From assembly GCF_023715785.1 (NCBI RefSeq), contig NZ_JAMBOX010000012.1, positions 111,689-175,688 on the forward strand: DNA of 64,000 nt, read 5' to 3'. A program made the translations under genes and the position numbers. Position 1 is the stretch's first letter. Each line of letters starts with the position of its first letter. The DNA comes from Neobacillus niacini. GTDB lineage: Bacteria; Bacillota; Bacilli; Bacillales; Cytobacillaceae. Positions 1 through 8,833 of this stretch are shown here, piece by piece. Under the pieces are notes generated by a model that did no database searches, was not told the origin of the DNA, and saw only the letters and a program-made list of their open reading frames with translations.

Positions 1-164
1 TATTAATGATGCCGTTTACAAATACGCATTATATGCGAGAAGTGTTATATGTTTTTCCCAATGAGCAGTTTTTTGAACAGAAATATTTGAAAGAACTGTA
101 TCAATGGATCGACCGGCTGCTATGTTCCAATATTAAGCCGAAGAAAGAAGCAGTGATTAAATAA
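1..164 (+). CDS. C-terminal fragment of a probable TetR-family regulator (RefZ-like)
   Basis: An open frame enters from the left edge and stops with TAA at 162-164, giving about 53 residues of a C-terminus (ends KKEAVIK). It reads as a helical segment with a YVFPNEQFFEQKY stretch. No domain can be assigned from this piece alone. In B. subtilis the regulator RefZ (YttP), which affects Z-ring positioning at sporulation, lies close to ezrA, so RefZ is the best guess by synteny. A terminator follows at about 229-276. The identification is inference. Confidence 0.5.
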   Translation, partial: LMMPFTNTHYMREVLYVFPNEQFFEQKYLKELYQWIDRLLCSNIKPKKEAVIK

Positions 165-228
165 TCCTGTCTTTCCCTTTGACCCCTGTATAGATTTTTT
201 CCTTATTTTAAAAAAACGATATGCTTGT

Positions 229-276
229 AAAAGCACTGACTGGAGAGGTGTTCACCCGGTAAAGTGCTTTTTGTTT
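229..276 (+). terminator. Rho-independent terminator after the first gene
   Basis: Inverted repeat AAAAGCACT (229-237) / AGTGCTTTT (263-271) followed by a T-rich run. The loop is long (25 nt), so strength is uncertain. Confidence 0.6.
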
Positions 277-458
277 TGTCGAAAATTTGTTCACCAGCTA
301 AGACCAGCCATTATTTTTATTTTCTTTTACAAAAAAAATAAAATAATAGTCAAAAAATGTCGTTTACATGGTATCATTAAGGCATCAGAATTTAAAATTT
401 AACGAGAGTATTTAAATAGATGGATTATGTTTGTTGTTTGGAATAGGGGGCATACCAA

Positions 459-2147
459 GTGAAGTATATCATTGGGGGTTTTATCCTGATACTGGCCTTG
501 TTTGTATTTGGATATTTGGTCAAAAAGAAGCATTTTAAAGAAATGGATCGGCTTGAAGCATGGAAAATAGATTTATTTAACCGGCCAATACCGGATGAAA
601 TGTCTAAAGTTAAGCAACTGAATATGACCGGACAAACCGAGGAGCTGTTTGAGCGCTGGCGGAATCAATGGGATGATGTTGTAACCGTGAAACTCCCTGA
701 TTTGGAAGAAATGTTGTTTGATGCCGAAGAATACATCGACCGCTATCGCTTTAAAAAAGCCAAGGAAGTTCAACAAAGAATCACTGAAAAATTGCAGGAA
801 ACCGAAAATCAAGTGAAAAATATTCTGGACGAACTTCATGAGCTTGTTGGCAGTGAGGAGAAAAACAGGGTTGAAATCGAGCAATTAAAAGAATTGTATC
901 GGGAATCAAAGAAAAACTTGCTCGCTCATCGCCATAGCTTTGGAAATTCAGAAAAATCCCTGGAAACCACTCTGGATGAAGTCACGCATAAATTCCATGA
1001 TTATGAAGAAAAAACAGAACAGGGAAATTATCTTGAAGCGCGTGAGGTTGTCCTTTGGATTCAAAATAAATTAGCCGCCGTCAAAAATCACATGGATGTC
1101 ATTCCACAGCTGCTGATCGAATGCCAGTCATTGCTGCCGAACCAGTTAAGCGATGTTCTTTCCGGTTACAAAGAAATGCTAGAACAAGGCTACTACTTGG
1201 AGCATATACATGTGGAAAAGGAAATCAATCGGCTCCAGGACAAGCTTAAGGAAATCATAGCTTTAATTGAAAAGACGGAAATTGATGAGGCTTTAGATGG
1301 GGTAAAAGAGGTAAAACAAAGGATTGATATTTTATTTGACCTCTTGGAAAAAGAGGTTCATGCTAAACATTTTGTGATAAAGAACGAGACGGAAGCTTCT
1401 ATCTTGCTAAGTTCCGCGGAAGCAGAAAATAAGAGCCTTGCTAAAGAAGTTCTTCATGTACAAGCCAGTTATCAGCTTTCCGATCATGATTTGGAATCGA
1501 TGACAAGCATGGAAAAAGAACTCGCTGCTCTTTATAAGCGCTTTGAAATTGTAGCTGAAAAAATAAAGTTAAATCAAACTGCCCAATCCGTTATTGGTGA
1601 GGAATTGAGTGGAATAAAAGAACAATTGGATTTGATCCTTGATGAGCAAAGGGACTTTGCCGAGAAACTCCAAGCCTTAAGGAAGGATGAATTGGAGGCG
1701 CGGGAAAAGGTAAAGGAACTGACGAAAAAGGTAGGAGACACCTTAAGGCAGGTCCAAAGAGGGAATATTCCCGGGTTACCTGAAGATTACAAGTACCTGC
1801 TGGAAGATACAAATGAGAGTATTCAAAATGTCAAATACCAGCTAGAGGAAAAACCTCTAAATATAGCCGCATTGAATCAATATCTGGAAATTGCCGTTTT
1901 AACGGTGGAAAAGCTTGCCAATACCACCATTGAACTGATGGAAAATGTCAAGCTTGCAGAGCGGGCGATTCAATACGGAAACCGTTATCGCACTAGGTAC
2001 CCTTCAGTCGCAAAAGGGTTAAGCGAAGCGGAGAACGCATTCAGACATTATGATTACCAACGGGCTTTGGAGGAGGCGGCCGCCTCTTTAGAGGGCATCG
2101 ACCCGGAGGCATTAAAGAAAATAAAAACCACCACGGCCATTGAATAA
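459..2147 (+). CDS. ezrA: Septation ring formation regulator EzrA
   Basis: EzrA restrains FtsZ ring assembly and links the divisome to peptidoglycan synthesis at the inner membrane face. The protein is 562 residues, the same length as in B. subtilis. It has one N-terminal membrane segment (about residues 2-20, ending in a KKK stop-transfer patch) and is then almost wholly charged helical coiled coil, the spectrin-like layout of the family. The start is GTG at 459, preceded by the G-rich site AATAGGGGG at 442-450. A terminator follows at 2154-2182. The next genes (desulfurase, thiI) are on the same strand but separated by about 215 bp with a repeat, so ezrA is probably its own unit. Confidence 0.95.
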   Translation: MKYIIGGFILILALFVFGYLVKKKHFKEMDRLEAWKIDLFNRPIPDEMSKVKQLNMTGQTEELFERWRNQWDDVVTVKLPDLEEMLFDAEEYIDRYRFKKAKEVQQRITEKLQETENQVKNILDELHELVGSEEKNRVEIEQLKELYRESKKNLLAHRHSFGNSEKSLETTLDEVTHKFHDYEEKTEQGNYLEAREVVLWIQNKLAAVKNHMDVIPQLLIECQSLLPNQLSDVLSGYKEMLEQGYYLEHIHVEKEINRLQDKLKEIIALIEKTEIDEALDGVKEVKQRIDILFDLLEKEVHAKHFVIKNETEASILLSSAEAENKSLAKEVLHVQASYQLSDHDLESMTSMEKELAALYKRFEIVAEKIKLNQTAQSVIGEELSGIKEQLDLILDEQRDFAEKLQALRKDELEAREKVKELTKKVGDTLRQVQRGNIPGLPEDYKYLLEDTNESIQNVKYQLEEKPLNIAALNQYLEIAVLTVEKLANTTIELMENVKLAERAIQYGNRYRTRYPSVAKGLSEAENAFRHYDYQRALEEAAASLEGIDPEALKKIKTTTAIE

Positions 2148-2153
2148 GTATTG

Positions 2154-2182
2154 AAAACCGATTTTTTAAGTCGGTTTTTTTC
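2154..2182 (+). terminator. Terminator of ezrA
   Basis: AAAACCGA / TCGGTTTT stem with a T-run immediately after the ezrA stop. Confidence 0.85.
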
Positions 2183-2184
2183 GT

Positions 2185-2303
2185 TTAGCTAATAGTAAAG
2201 TATAAAATTTGCAAAAATTTTATACTTTACTAACGCATAAATTCAACTACGCCTCTGTCGTCGTCCAATCGAGCTTGCCAATCGTCGAGTTTACATTTAT
2301 TTT
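2185..2303. repeat. Dispersed 119-bp repeat, copy A
   Basis: Begins TTAGCTAATA, contains CGCATAAATTCAACTA and GCCTCTGTC, and ends near TTTACATTTATTT. A second copy of the same length lies at 37201-37319. Between the conserved boxes is a perfect 17-bp stem (2194-2210 with 2215-2231) closed by the tetraloop GCAA. Both copies lie just after a gene terminator. I do not recognise a named family; a MITE-like element or a structured RNA is possible. Confidence 0.75.
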
Positions 2304-2362
2304 TTCAACATAATATATTTGTGATAAGATTTATTTCGGCAGTGAAAGAAAAGGGTGAAACC

Positions 2363-3508
2363 ATGATTTACTTTGATAATAGTGCAACAACGAAGCCATA
2401 TAAAGAAGTATTGGATTCTTTTATGAAAGTCTCGAACGACTATTTTGCGAATCCGTCATCCCTACATCGCTTTGGCGGACAGGCGGAGAAGCTGCTTACC
2501 CAGGCAAGGGAACAGGTTGCCAGATTATTAAATACAAAGCCGGGTGAAATATTTTTTACCTCTGGCGGTACGGAGAGCAATAATCTTGCCATTAAAGGCG
2601 CGGCATTTCAAAACAGGAACAGAGGCAGGCATATTATTACGACCAAAATTGAACATCCATCCGTTCGGGATGCTGCAGCACAGCTGGAACGTGATGGCTT
2701 TGAGATAACCTATCTCCCTGTGGACCAAAGTGGGAGGGTATCCCTTTCGGCAGTTGAACAGGCCATCCGGAAGGACACGATTTTAGTTTCTATCATGCAC
2801 GTAAATAATGAGGTGGGGTCGATTCAGCCGATTAAGGAAATTGGCGAGTTATTGAAGAATTACCCAACCATCCTGTTTCACGTGGATGCGGTGCAGGGAA
2901 TTGGAAAGGTTCCACTTTCCATTACTGAAAGCAGAATCGACTTATGTTCATTATCGGCCCATAAATTCCATGGCTTAAAAGGAACGGGTGTCTTATATAT
3001 TCGTGAAGGCGTCAAGCTGACTCCGTTATTTTCTGGCGGCAATCAGGAACGAACCCTTCGGAGCGGCACTGAGAATGTGGCGGGCTTTGTCTCGTTGGCA
3101 AAAGCGCTCCGTTTGACGATGATGAAGAGCGATTCCGGATTAAAGGCGATGAAACAAATCAATAACTTGCTTCGAACGGAGTTGTCGAAGATAGAAGGTA
3201 TTACAATCAATACCCCGGCAGACGATTCAGCTCCACATATATTAAATTTTTCCTTGACAGGAATTAAATCGGAAACATTTATCCATGCCCTTGAACAGAG
3301 GGACGTGTTTGTCTCAACAACCAGCGCCTGTTCCTCGAAGAAGAAAGCGCCGAGTCATACCCTGATTGCGATGGGGGTTGCTGAAGATTTGGCTGAGAGG
3401 GCCATTAGGCTAAGTCTGTCTTTCGAAAATACCGAACAGGAAGCGAAGAAAGTAATAAAGGCGATAAGTGATACAGTAAATCAATTAGGAAAGGTAATGA
3501 AAAAATGA
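2363..3508 (+). CDS. nifZ: Cysteine desulfurase (IscS/NifZ type) paired with ThiI
   Basis: PLP-dependent enzyme that takes sulfur from L-cysteine as a persulfide. In Bacilli this paralogue donates sulfur to ThiI for 4-thiouridine in tRNA. The product is 381 residues from the ATG at 2363 (MIYFDNSATT); an upstream in-frame start exists, but AAGGGTGA at 2351-2358 places the ribosome at 2363. Visible are the FDNSATT opening, the PLP-lysine motif SAHKFHGLKG near residue 200 and the flexible-loop cysteine in TTSACSS near residue 325. The stop overlaps the thiI start (ATGA, 3505-3508), so the two are translationally coupled and probably work together. Confidence 0.93.
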   Translation: MIYFDNSATTKPYKEVLDSFMKVSNDYFANPSSLHRFGGQAEKLLTQAREQVARLLNTKPGEIFFTSGGTESNNLAIKGAAFQNRNRGRHIITTKIEHPSVRDAAAQLERDGFEITYLPVDQSGRVSLSAVEQAIRKDTILVSIMHVNNEVGSIQPIKEIGELLKNYPTILFHVDAVQGIGKVPLSITESRIDLCSLSAHKFHGLKGTGVLYIREGVKLTPLFSGGNQERTLRSGTENVAGFVSLAKALRLTMMKSDSGLKAMKQINNLLRTELSKIEGITINTPADDSAPHILNFSLTGIKSETFIHALEQRDVFVSTTSACSSKKKAPSHTLIAMGVAEDLAERAIRLSLSFENTEQEAKKVIKAISDTVNQLGKVMKK

Positions 3509-4713
3509 ATTATGACCGCATTTTAATCCGTTATGGGGAAATATCCACAAAAGGGAGAAACCGCAATAAATTTGTCGATAAGTTGAGAAAAAGCGTTCGC
3601 ATTGCTCTCTCATCGTTTCCAAACATAAAAATAGAGGCAAGCCGAGATCGGATGTACGTATTATTAAATGGAGAAAACGGGATAGAAATTGTCAATAAAT
3701 TGAAGAATATATTTGGGATTCAATCCTTTAGTCCGGCCATCAAAATCGAAAAAGATGTGGAGATATTGAAACAGGCGTCTTTAGAGTTAGTTAATTCCCT
3801 GTATCAGCCCGGACAAACTTTCAAGGTAACAGCAAAAAGGTCTGACAAAACCTTTGAACTAAATACAGATGAAACCAATCATGCTGTTGGCGGGTATTTG
3901 CTGCAAAACATCCCTGATTTAAAAGTCGATGTGAGAAATCCTGATATCAACCTACGGGTCGAAATCCGAAAAGAAGCGATTTATCTGTCATGCGAGACGA
4001 TTCAAGGTGCAGGCGGACTTCCGGTTGGGTCAAGCGGAAAGGCTTTGCTGATGCTTTCTGGAGGGATTGATAGTCCGGTAGCTGCCTATCAGGCGATGAG
4101 GCGTGGTGTTGAGGTCGAGGCGGTGCACTTCTTTAGCCCGCCGTTTACGAGCGAACGCGCAAAGGAAAAGGTAATTGATCTATGTAAAAAATTAGCGGAA
4201 ATCAGCGGCGGGTCGATGAAATTGCATATTGTTCATTTTACTGATATCCAACAGGCGATTCGGGAGCAGGTTCCAGAAAATTATACAATGACGTCGACAA
4301 GAAGAATGATGCTGAAAATTACCGATAAAATCCGGGCAAAGCAAGAGGGACTGGCAATTATAACCGGGGAAAATCTCGGTCAGGTTGCAAGCCAGACACT
4401 CGAAAGCATGTTTGCGATTAACGAGGTCACAAATACACCGATTTTGCGCCCCTTGATTTCGATGGACAAAACCGATATTATAAAAATCGCGAGTGCAATT
4501 GACACACTCGAGATATCTAATCGGCCATATGAAGATTGCTGCACAATTTTCGTCCCGGCATCACCAAAAACGAAACCGAAGCGCGAAAAAGTAAACCAGT
4601 ATGAAAGTTATTTTGATTTTGAACCGTTAATTAAAGAAGCTGTAGAAGAAGTTGAAACCCTTCATATAAAACCGGATTGGAACTCAAATTCAGAGTTTGA
4701 TGAATTATTTTAA
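3505..4713 (+). CDS. thiI: tRNA 4-thiouridine synthase ThiI
   Basis: ATP-dependent tRNA sulfurtransferase that adenylates U8 and replaces its oxygen with sulfur. The protein has 402 residues. An N-terminal ferredoxin-like part and a THUMP domain (about residues 60-165) bind tRNA. The PP-loop LSGGIDSPVA follows at about 184-193 and binds ATP. The C-terminal rhodanese domain of the enterobacterial enzyme is absent, as is usual in Bacilli, so sulfur must come directly from the coupled desulfurase upstream, whose frame it overlaps by 4 bp. The protein ends with an acidic tail. No thiazole genes lie nearby, which favours the tRNA role. Confidence 0.95.
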   Translation: MNYDRILIRYGEISTKGRNRNKFVDKLRKSVRIALSSFPNIKIEASRDRMYVLLNGENGIEIVNKLKNIFGIQSFSPAIKIEKDVEILKQASLELVNSLYQPGQTFKVTAKRSDKTFELNTDETNHAVGGYLLQNIPDLKVDVRNPDINLRVEIRKEAIYLSCETIQGAGGLPVGSSGKALLMLSGGIDSPVAAYQAMRRGVEVEAVHFFSPPFTSERAKEKVIDLCKKLAEISGGSMKLHIVHFTDIQQAIREQVPENYTMTSTRRMMLKITDKIRAKQEGLAIITGENLGQVASQTLESMFAINEVTNTPILRPLISMDKTDIIKIASAIDTLEISNRPYEDCCTIFVPASPKTKPKREKVNQYESYFDFEPLIKEAVEEVETLHIKPDWNSNSEFDELF

Positions 4714-4793
4714 CACTATCCAAAGCGTGAAAGGCAAAGGATATTTCTTTGTTATACTCGAAAATTTTGTGAATAATTACCAACTCTTATTTC

Positions 4794-4823
4794 GAATGAA
4801 GCTAAGTTAATCTACACATTCTA
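4794..4823 (+). promoter_or_regulatory. Sigma-G promoter of sspA
   Basis: GAATG (4794-4798), an 18-nt spacer and CATTCTA (4817-4823) match the forespore sigma-G pattern GHATR-N18-CATWHTA at every position. Transcription should start around 4829-4831, right at the ribosome binding site. Confidence 0.8.
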
Positions 4824-4845
4824 TACTCACAAGGAGGTGAGTATA
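4822..4845 (+). promoter_or_regulatory. Perfect 9-bp inverted repeat enclosing the sspA Shine-Dalgarno
   Basis: TATACTCAC (4822-4830) is the exact reverse complement of GTGAGTATA (4837-4845), with AAGGAG (4831-4836) as the loop. The left arm overlaps the sigma-G -10 box, so whether it reaches the mRNA depends on the transcription start. Confidence 0.6.
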
Positions 4846-4846
4846 G

Positions 4847-5053
4847 ATGGCAAACAACAATAGCTCTAACCAATTGTTAGTAAGCGGAGCTCAACAGGCT
4901 CTTGACCAAATGAAATATGAAATTGCTCAAGAATTTGGTGTTAACCTTGGTGCTGACACTACTTCACGCGCTAACGGATCTGTTGGTGGTGAAATCACAA
5001 AGCGTCTAGTTTCAATGGCTGAATCTCAATTAGGCGGCGGATTTTCTCGTTAA
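4847..5053 (+). CDS. sspA: Alpha/beta-type small acid-soluble spore protein
   Basis: Forespore protein that saturates spore DNA, shifts it toward an A-like form and protects it from UV, and is degraded at germination for amino acids. It has 68 residues. Family marks are the germination protease site region ([10 protein letters not shown], residues about 23-32) and the C-terminal block [16 protein letters not shown]. The start is ATG at 4847 behind an excellent site AAGGAGGTGA. A perfect sigma-G promoter lies just upstream and a strong terminator downstream, so this is a monocistronic forespore gene. Whether it is orthologous to sspA or a sister SASP is judged from its position beside thiI. 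Confidence 0.93.
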   Translation: MANNNSSNQLLVSGAQQALDQMKYEIAQEFGVNLGADTTSRANGSVGGEITKRLVSMAESQLGGGFSR

Positions 5054-5076
5054 TTAAAAAAGAATATGATGGCTAC

Positions 5077-5113
5077 AGAGAGAGTGGAATTTTTTCCGCT
5101 CTCTCTTTTTATT
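5077..5113 (+). terminator. Terminator of sspA
   Basis: AGAGAGAG / CTCTCTCT with inner GGAA/TTCC pairing, followed by TTTTTATTTT. Confidence 0.9.
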
Positions 5114-5186
5114 TTGTATGAAAAGTCTTATAATTAGTACTAGGTAATAGCATCAAATAATAAAAAAATAGTTGGAGGGGAAGAAA

Positions 5187-6773
5187 ATGAAACGGGAAGA
5201 TTTAATTGCACCAGAACGGTATAATCTGGTATCGGAAGTTGAACGTTTTGCGAAAGATCCCGCAAAGGTGGCCCTGAAATGGGAAAATGAAGCAGGGGAA
5301 ACAAAGGAAGTTACCTATGAACAGCTATTGAAGCGGGTAAACAAGGCAGCGAATGTCTTTACACAAAACGGATTGGCAAAAGGCGATATCGTCCTGGTCA
5401 TCGTCCCACGCCTGATTGAAGCGTATGTAGTTTATTTAGCTGCGCTAAAGGCGGGAATGGTAGTGATCCCAAGTTCGGAAATGCTGAGAGAGAAGGACCT
5501 TAAATACCGTATTACCCATGGTGATGTGAAGGCTGTTGTCAGCTATTACCCTTATGTTGACCAATTTAAAAATATCGCGGAAACAGAACAATTGAGCAAG
5601 TTTGTTATCGGGGCTGATGAAACGGGCTGGATTCAATTGGATGAGGAAATGGACAAGGTTTCAGATGATTTCCAAATCGCCGATACTCTTAGAGATGACA
5701 TGGCGTTTTTATCCTATACATCGGGAACGACAGGCAATCCAAAAGGGGTTGTTCATACGCATGGGTGGGCCTTCGCCCATCTCAGAACTGCAGCGGCCAA
5801 GTGGCTTTGCATTGAAGAAAGCGATATAGTATGGGCTACCGCCGGTCCGGGGTGGCAAAAGTGGATTTGGAGCCCGTTCTTGTCCGTTCTTGGTTCAGGT
5901 GCAACAGGTTTTGTCTATAATGGAAAATTTGAGCCAAAAACATACTTAAACCTTCTGCAAAAATATCAGGTCAATGTCCTTTGCTGTACACCGACAGAAT
6001 ACCGGTTAATGGCAAAAGTGGATAACTTGGCTGACTATCAATTGCCAAAGCTCCATAGTGCTGTATCTGCTGGTGAGCCGCTAAATCGCGAAGTAATTGA
6101 TACTTTCAGAAAGTATTTTAATATAGACGTCCGTGATGGCTATGGACAAACCGAAAATACGCTTCTTGTTGGGGTAACCAAGGGAATGGAACTAAGACCG
6201 GGCTCAATGGGCAAACCTACACCGGGCAATCGGGTGGAAATTATTAATGATGAAGGTGAAGTCTGTGCTGTTGGTGAGGTCGGCGACATTGCCGTTCACG
6301 TAGAAACGCCAGCACTGTTTAAAAATTATTATAAGGACCCTGAAAGAACGGCCATGCAATTCCGCGGCGATTATTATGTAACCGGGGATAAGGCAAAAAT
6401 GGACGAAGACGGTTATTTCTGGTTTGAAGGCCGCGGCGATGATATCATTATTAGCTCGGGATATACAATTGGACCGTTTGAAGTAGAAGACGCCCTAGTT
6501 AAACATCCGTACGTAAAAGAATGTGCGGTTGTCGCAAGCCCAGATGAAATCCGTGGTTTTATCGTAAAAGCATTTGTTGTATTAGTAGAAGGTGTGGATT
6601 CTGCTGATCCTAATCTGACAAAAACACTCCAGGAACATGTTAAAACGTTGACAGCACCATACAAATATCCAAGGAAAATCGAATATTTGGCTGAACTGCC
6701 GAAGACAACATCAGGGAAAATCCGCAGGGTTGAATTGCGCCAGCAGGAATTGGCTGCCGCAAAAAATAGATAG
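5187..6773 (+). CDS. mbcS: Acyl-CoA synthetase (AMP-forming), YtcI/MbcS type
   Basis: Activates a carboxylic acid to its acyl-CoA through an acyl-adenylate. Relatives called MbcS act on short branched acids such as 2-methylbutyrate; the substrate here is inferred. The product has 528 residues. The AMP-binding motif SYTSGTTGNPKGV is near residue 180, the GYGQTE motif near 318 and the C-terminal lysine motif TTSGKIRR near 513. A TTG at 5172 is also in frame, but it overlaps the strong site GGAGGGGAA, so ATG at 5187 is chosen. A terminator follows. The location beside sspA matches ytcI of B. subtilis. Confidence 0.85.
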   Translation: MKREDLIAPERYNLVSEVERFAKDPAKVALKWENEAGETKEVTYEQLLKRVNKAANVFTQNGLAKGDIVLVIVPRLIEAYVVYLAALKAGMVVIPSSEMLREKDLKYRITHGDVKAVVSYYPYVDQFKNIAETEQLSKFVIGADETGWIQLDEEMDKVSDDFQIADTLRDDMAFLSYTSGTTGNPKGVVHTHGWAFAHLRTAAAKWLCIEESDIVWATAGPGWQKWIWSPFLSVLGSGATGFVYNGKFEPKTYLNLLQKYQVNVLCCTPTEYRLMAKVDNLADYQLPKLHSAVSAGEPLNREVIDTFRKYFNIDVRDGYGQTENTLLVGVTKGMELRPGSMGKPTPGNRVEIINDEGEVCAVGEVGDIAVHVETPALFKNYYKDPERTAMQFRGDYYVTGDKAKMDEDGYFWFEGRGDDIIISSGYTIGPFEVEDALVKHPYVKECAVVASPDEIRGFIVKAFVVLVEGVDSADPNLTKTLQEHVKTLTAPYKYPRKIEYLAELPKTTSGKIRRVELRQQELAAAKNR

Positions 6774-6779
6774 AAAACG

Positions 6780-6812
6780 AAGAAATCGGTGAAAGCACCG
6801 ATTTCTTTTTTA
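6780..6812 (+). terminator. Terminator of the acyl-CoA synthetase gene
   Basis: AAGAAATCGGTG / CACCGATTTCTT stem with an AAAG loop and a T-run. Confidence 0.92.
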
Positions 6813-6909
6813 CTATTAGGCACCCAAGCAAATAATCTTCCCGATTATAAAGTTTCCATGTATAATAGAAATTATTTCGAGACTAGAAGGAAACGGGGAA
6901 AAGGGATAA

Positions 6910-7839
6910 ATGAAAAAAAATGAAGTTCAGCTGGGGACAATCCACGCTGCCTTTTCATATTTACTTTGGGGGTTATTGCCGATCTATTGGAAGCTGTTAA
7001 ATACGGTAGAGGCAAAAGAAATTCTGGCAAACCGTGTATTTTGGTCGTTTGTTTTTATGCTGTTGATCCTAGTTTTTTCAAAAAAATTAGGATTGCTTGT
7101 GGAGACTCTGAAGGGTTTTGCCCAGAGAAAAAAACAGATGTATGCATTAATCGTGGCTTCCGTTTTAATCAGTATCAACTGGTTTGTCTATATCTGGGCT
7201 GTCAATAACGGGCATTTGATTGAAACGAGCCTCGGATATTATATCAATCCTCTGGTCAGCATTTTGTTGGGGATGCTCGTTTTAAAAGAAAAATTATCGA
7301 TTTATCAGTATATATCATTCGGATTGGCTACAATCGGAGTGCTGATTATTACGATTGCCCATGGCGAATTTCCTTGGGTAGCGATTGTTTTGGCCGTAAC
7401 CTTTGGGGTGTATGGATTAGTGAAAAAAGTAATCAATGTTGATTCGGCTGTCGGATTAACACTGGAAACTTTGGTCATGACTCCAATTGCCGCCATTTAT
7501 ATGCTCGTTCTATTTGTAAAGGGAAGCAATTCCTTTTTGAATCCAAGCATTGCGACGGACCTGCTGTTAATCGGTGCGGGCGCCGCCACAGCTGTGCCGC
7601 TGCTTTATTTTGCAAAGGGCGCGCAAAAAATTCCATTATCGCTGCTAGGTTTTCTACAGTATATTGCGCCAACTATAATGCTTTTACTTGGGGTATTTGT
7701 TTACGATGAGCATTTTTCAAAAGTGCAGCTCCTGTCCTTTATTTTCATCTGGACAGCTTTAACAATCTACTCACTGTCGAGAACCAAGCTATTTGCCGAA
7801 ATCGAATTAAAAATGCGTAAAGAAAAAACCTTATCCTGA
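6910..7839 (+). CDS. rarD: RarD/EamA-family membrane transporter
   Basis: Predicted polytopic inner-membrane protein of 309 residues with about ten hydrophobic segments, the duplicated five-helix layout of the EamA/DMT superfamily. The N-terminal pattern (HAAFSYLLWGLLPIYWK) and ETSLGYYINPLVS near residue 100 are typical of the RarD subgroup. The first name came from chloramphenicol resistance, but the true substrate is unknown for most members. The ATG at 6910 is preceded by AACGGGGAAAAGGG. The stop lies inside a bidirectional terminator shared with the convergent NAD kinase gene. I do not see this gene at the same place in the B. subtilis order, so it may be a lineage-specific insertion. Confidence 0.8.
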   Translation: MKKNEVQLGTIHAAFSYLLWGLLPIYWKLLNTVEAKEILANRVFWSFVFMLLILVFSKKLGLLVETLKGFAQRKKQMYALIVASVLISINWFVYIWAVNNGHLIETSLGYYINPLVSILLGMLVLKEKLSIYQYISFGLATIGVLIITIAHGEFPWVAIVLAVTFGVYGLVKKVINVDSAVGLTLETLVMTPIAAIYMLVLFVKGSNSFLNPSIATDLLLIGAGAATAVPLLYFAKGAQKIPLSLLGFLQYIAPTIMLLLGVFVYDEHFSKVQLLSFIFIWTALTIYSLSRTKLFAEIELKMRKEKTLS

Positions 7840-7856
7840 CGGTGGATAAGGTTTTT
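7823..7856. terminator. Bidirectional terminator between rarD and nadK2
   Basis: AAAACCTTATCC / GGATAAGGTTTT with A- and T-runs on both sides. It overlaps the rarD stop codon. Confidence 0.9.
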
Positions 7857-7859
7857 GTA

Positions 7860-8660
7860 TTAAAGGAATGTTCTCTTCACTTTTTCAAAGAAGGAGTTGT
7901 CCTTCAGTTTTAAGGTTTTTAATTTCTTGTCGCTTAGCTTTATACTTATTTTATCAACATAACGAATGCTCAACGCTTCGTTGTCCATGCCCATCGTAGG
8001 ATAGTCGTTGCCTTCGGGAACCACTTTAAGGGTAAGGCTTCGGTCACCGCTTAAAATAAAGGAGGACCCAAGCGTCCTGTAACGGTTATTATTAATTGAA
8101 GCTATTTCACTGACTTGCATACATGGAAGCAGCGGGTCGACAACCGCACCACGAACCGATTTATTGTACGCGGAGCTTCCGGTTGGCGTAGAAACAATCA
8201 ATCCATCGCCGCGGAAGGTTTCAAAATGCAGCTGATCAATAAAAACATCAATCACAAGTGTTTTAATGATTGCTGAGTTGAGACTAAATTCGTTTAAGCA
8301 GGTAAAGGTACCTTGGTCATCGACCGATACTTCTATGAGCGGATAGCGACGTACCTCTAGTTTCTCATTCTGCATGGCATTAATCATATTAGATGTTTCG
8401 CCAATTCGAAAATCGCAATACATATTCAGGTTATTTGTTGTAGAAATCCCCATATAAAGGCAGTCGTCACGGAAGCCAGTTTTTCGGACAGCCTGAAGAA
8501 ATGCCCCATCATCGCCAATACTGGCAATAATGTTTGCCTTCCTGTAATCATCCACAATCGTAAAGCCATAGCGTTCAGTCGCTTCAAACAGCGGTCCGGC
8601 TTTTGCAAGCATATCCGCATCGCGTCTGTAAGAGTAATAAATATTCCGTCTCTCTGACAT
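7860..8660 (-). CDS. nadK2: NAD kinase 2 (NadK2/PpnK2)
   Basis: Phosphorylates NAD to NADP using ATP or polyphosphate in the cytoplasm. The protein has 266 residues, matching the second, shorter NAD kinase of Bacilli (YtdI) rather than the main enzyme. The dinucleotide-kinase motifs are recognisable: SIGDDGAFLQA stands in the GGDG position (about 50-60), and STPTGSSAYN (about 158-167) is the conserved TPTGSTAY variant. The GGDG motif therefore has Ile-Gly-Asp-Asp instead of Gly-Gly-Asp-Gly, a feature I recall for this paralogue. The start is ATG at 8660 behind CAAGGAGGTCC; a longer upstream reading is not supported. Confidence 0.9.
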   Translation of the reverse strand: MSERRNIYYSYRRDADMLAKAGPLFEATERYGFTIVDDYRKANIIASIGDDGAFLQAVRKTGFRDDCLYMGISTTNNLNMYCDFRIGETSNMINAMQNEKLEVRRYPLIEVSVDDQGTFTCLNEFSLNSAIIKTLVIDVFIDQLHFETFRGDGLIVSTPTGSSAYNKSVRGAVVDPLLPCMQVSEIASINNNRYRTLGSSFILSGDRSLTLKVVPEGNDYPTMGMDNEALSIRYVDKISIKLSDKKLKTLKLKDNSFFEKVKRTFL

Positions 8661-8769
8661 TTTTGGACCTCCTTGTAAAAAGATAAAAAAATTGCATTGA
8701 GATTGCCCATTCAAAAATCAATTTTTGCTAAAATAATAATAATAGTCTCAAATTAGTTTAGCACTTTTT

Positions 8770-8795
8770 TGAAACAATATGAGGGAAGGAACGTA
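8770..8795 (+). promoter_or_regulatory. Sigma-W promoter of sppA-yteJ
   Basis: TGAAAC (8770-8775), exactly 16 nt, then CGTA (8792-8795), a full match to the ECF sigma-W consensus. SppA-YteJ is a known sigma-W unit in B. subtilis. Confidence 0.9.
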
Positions 8796-8833
8796 AATTT
8801 AACAGATTAGACATTTAAGTAGGGGGAATACAC

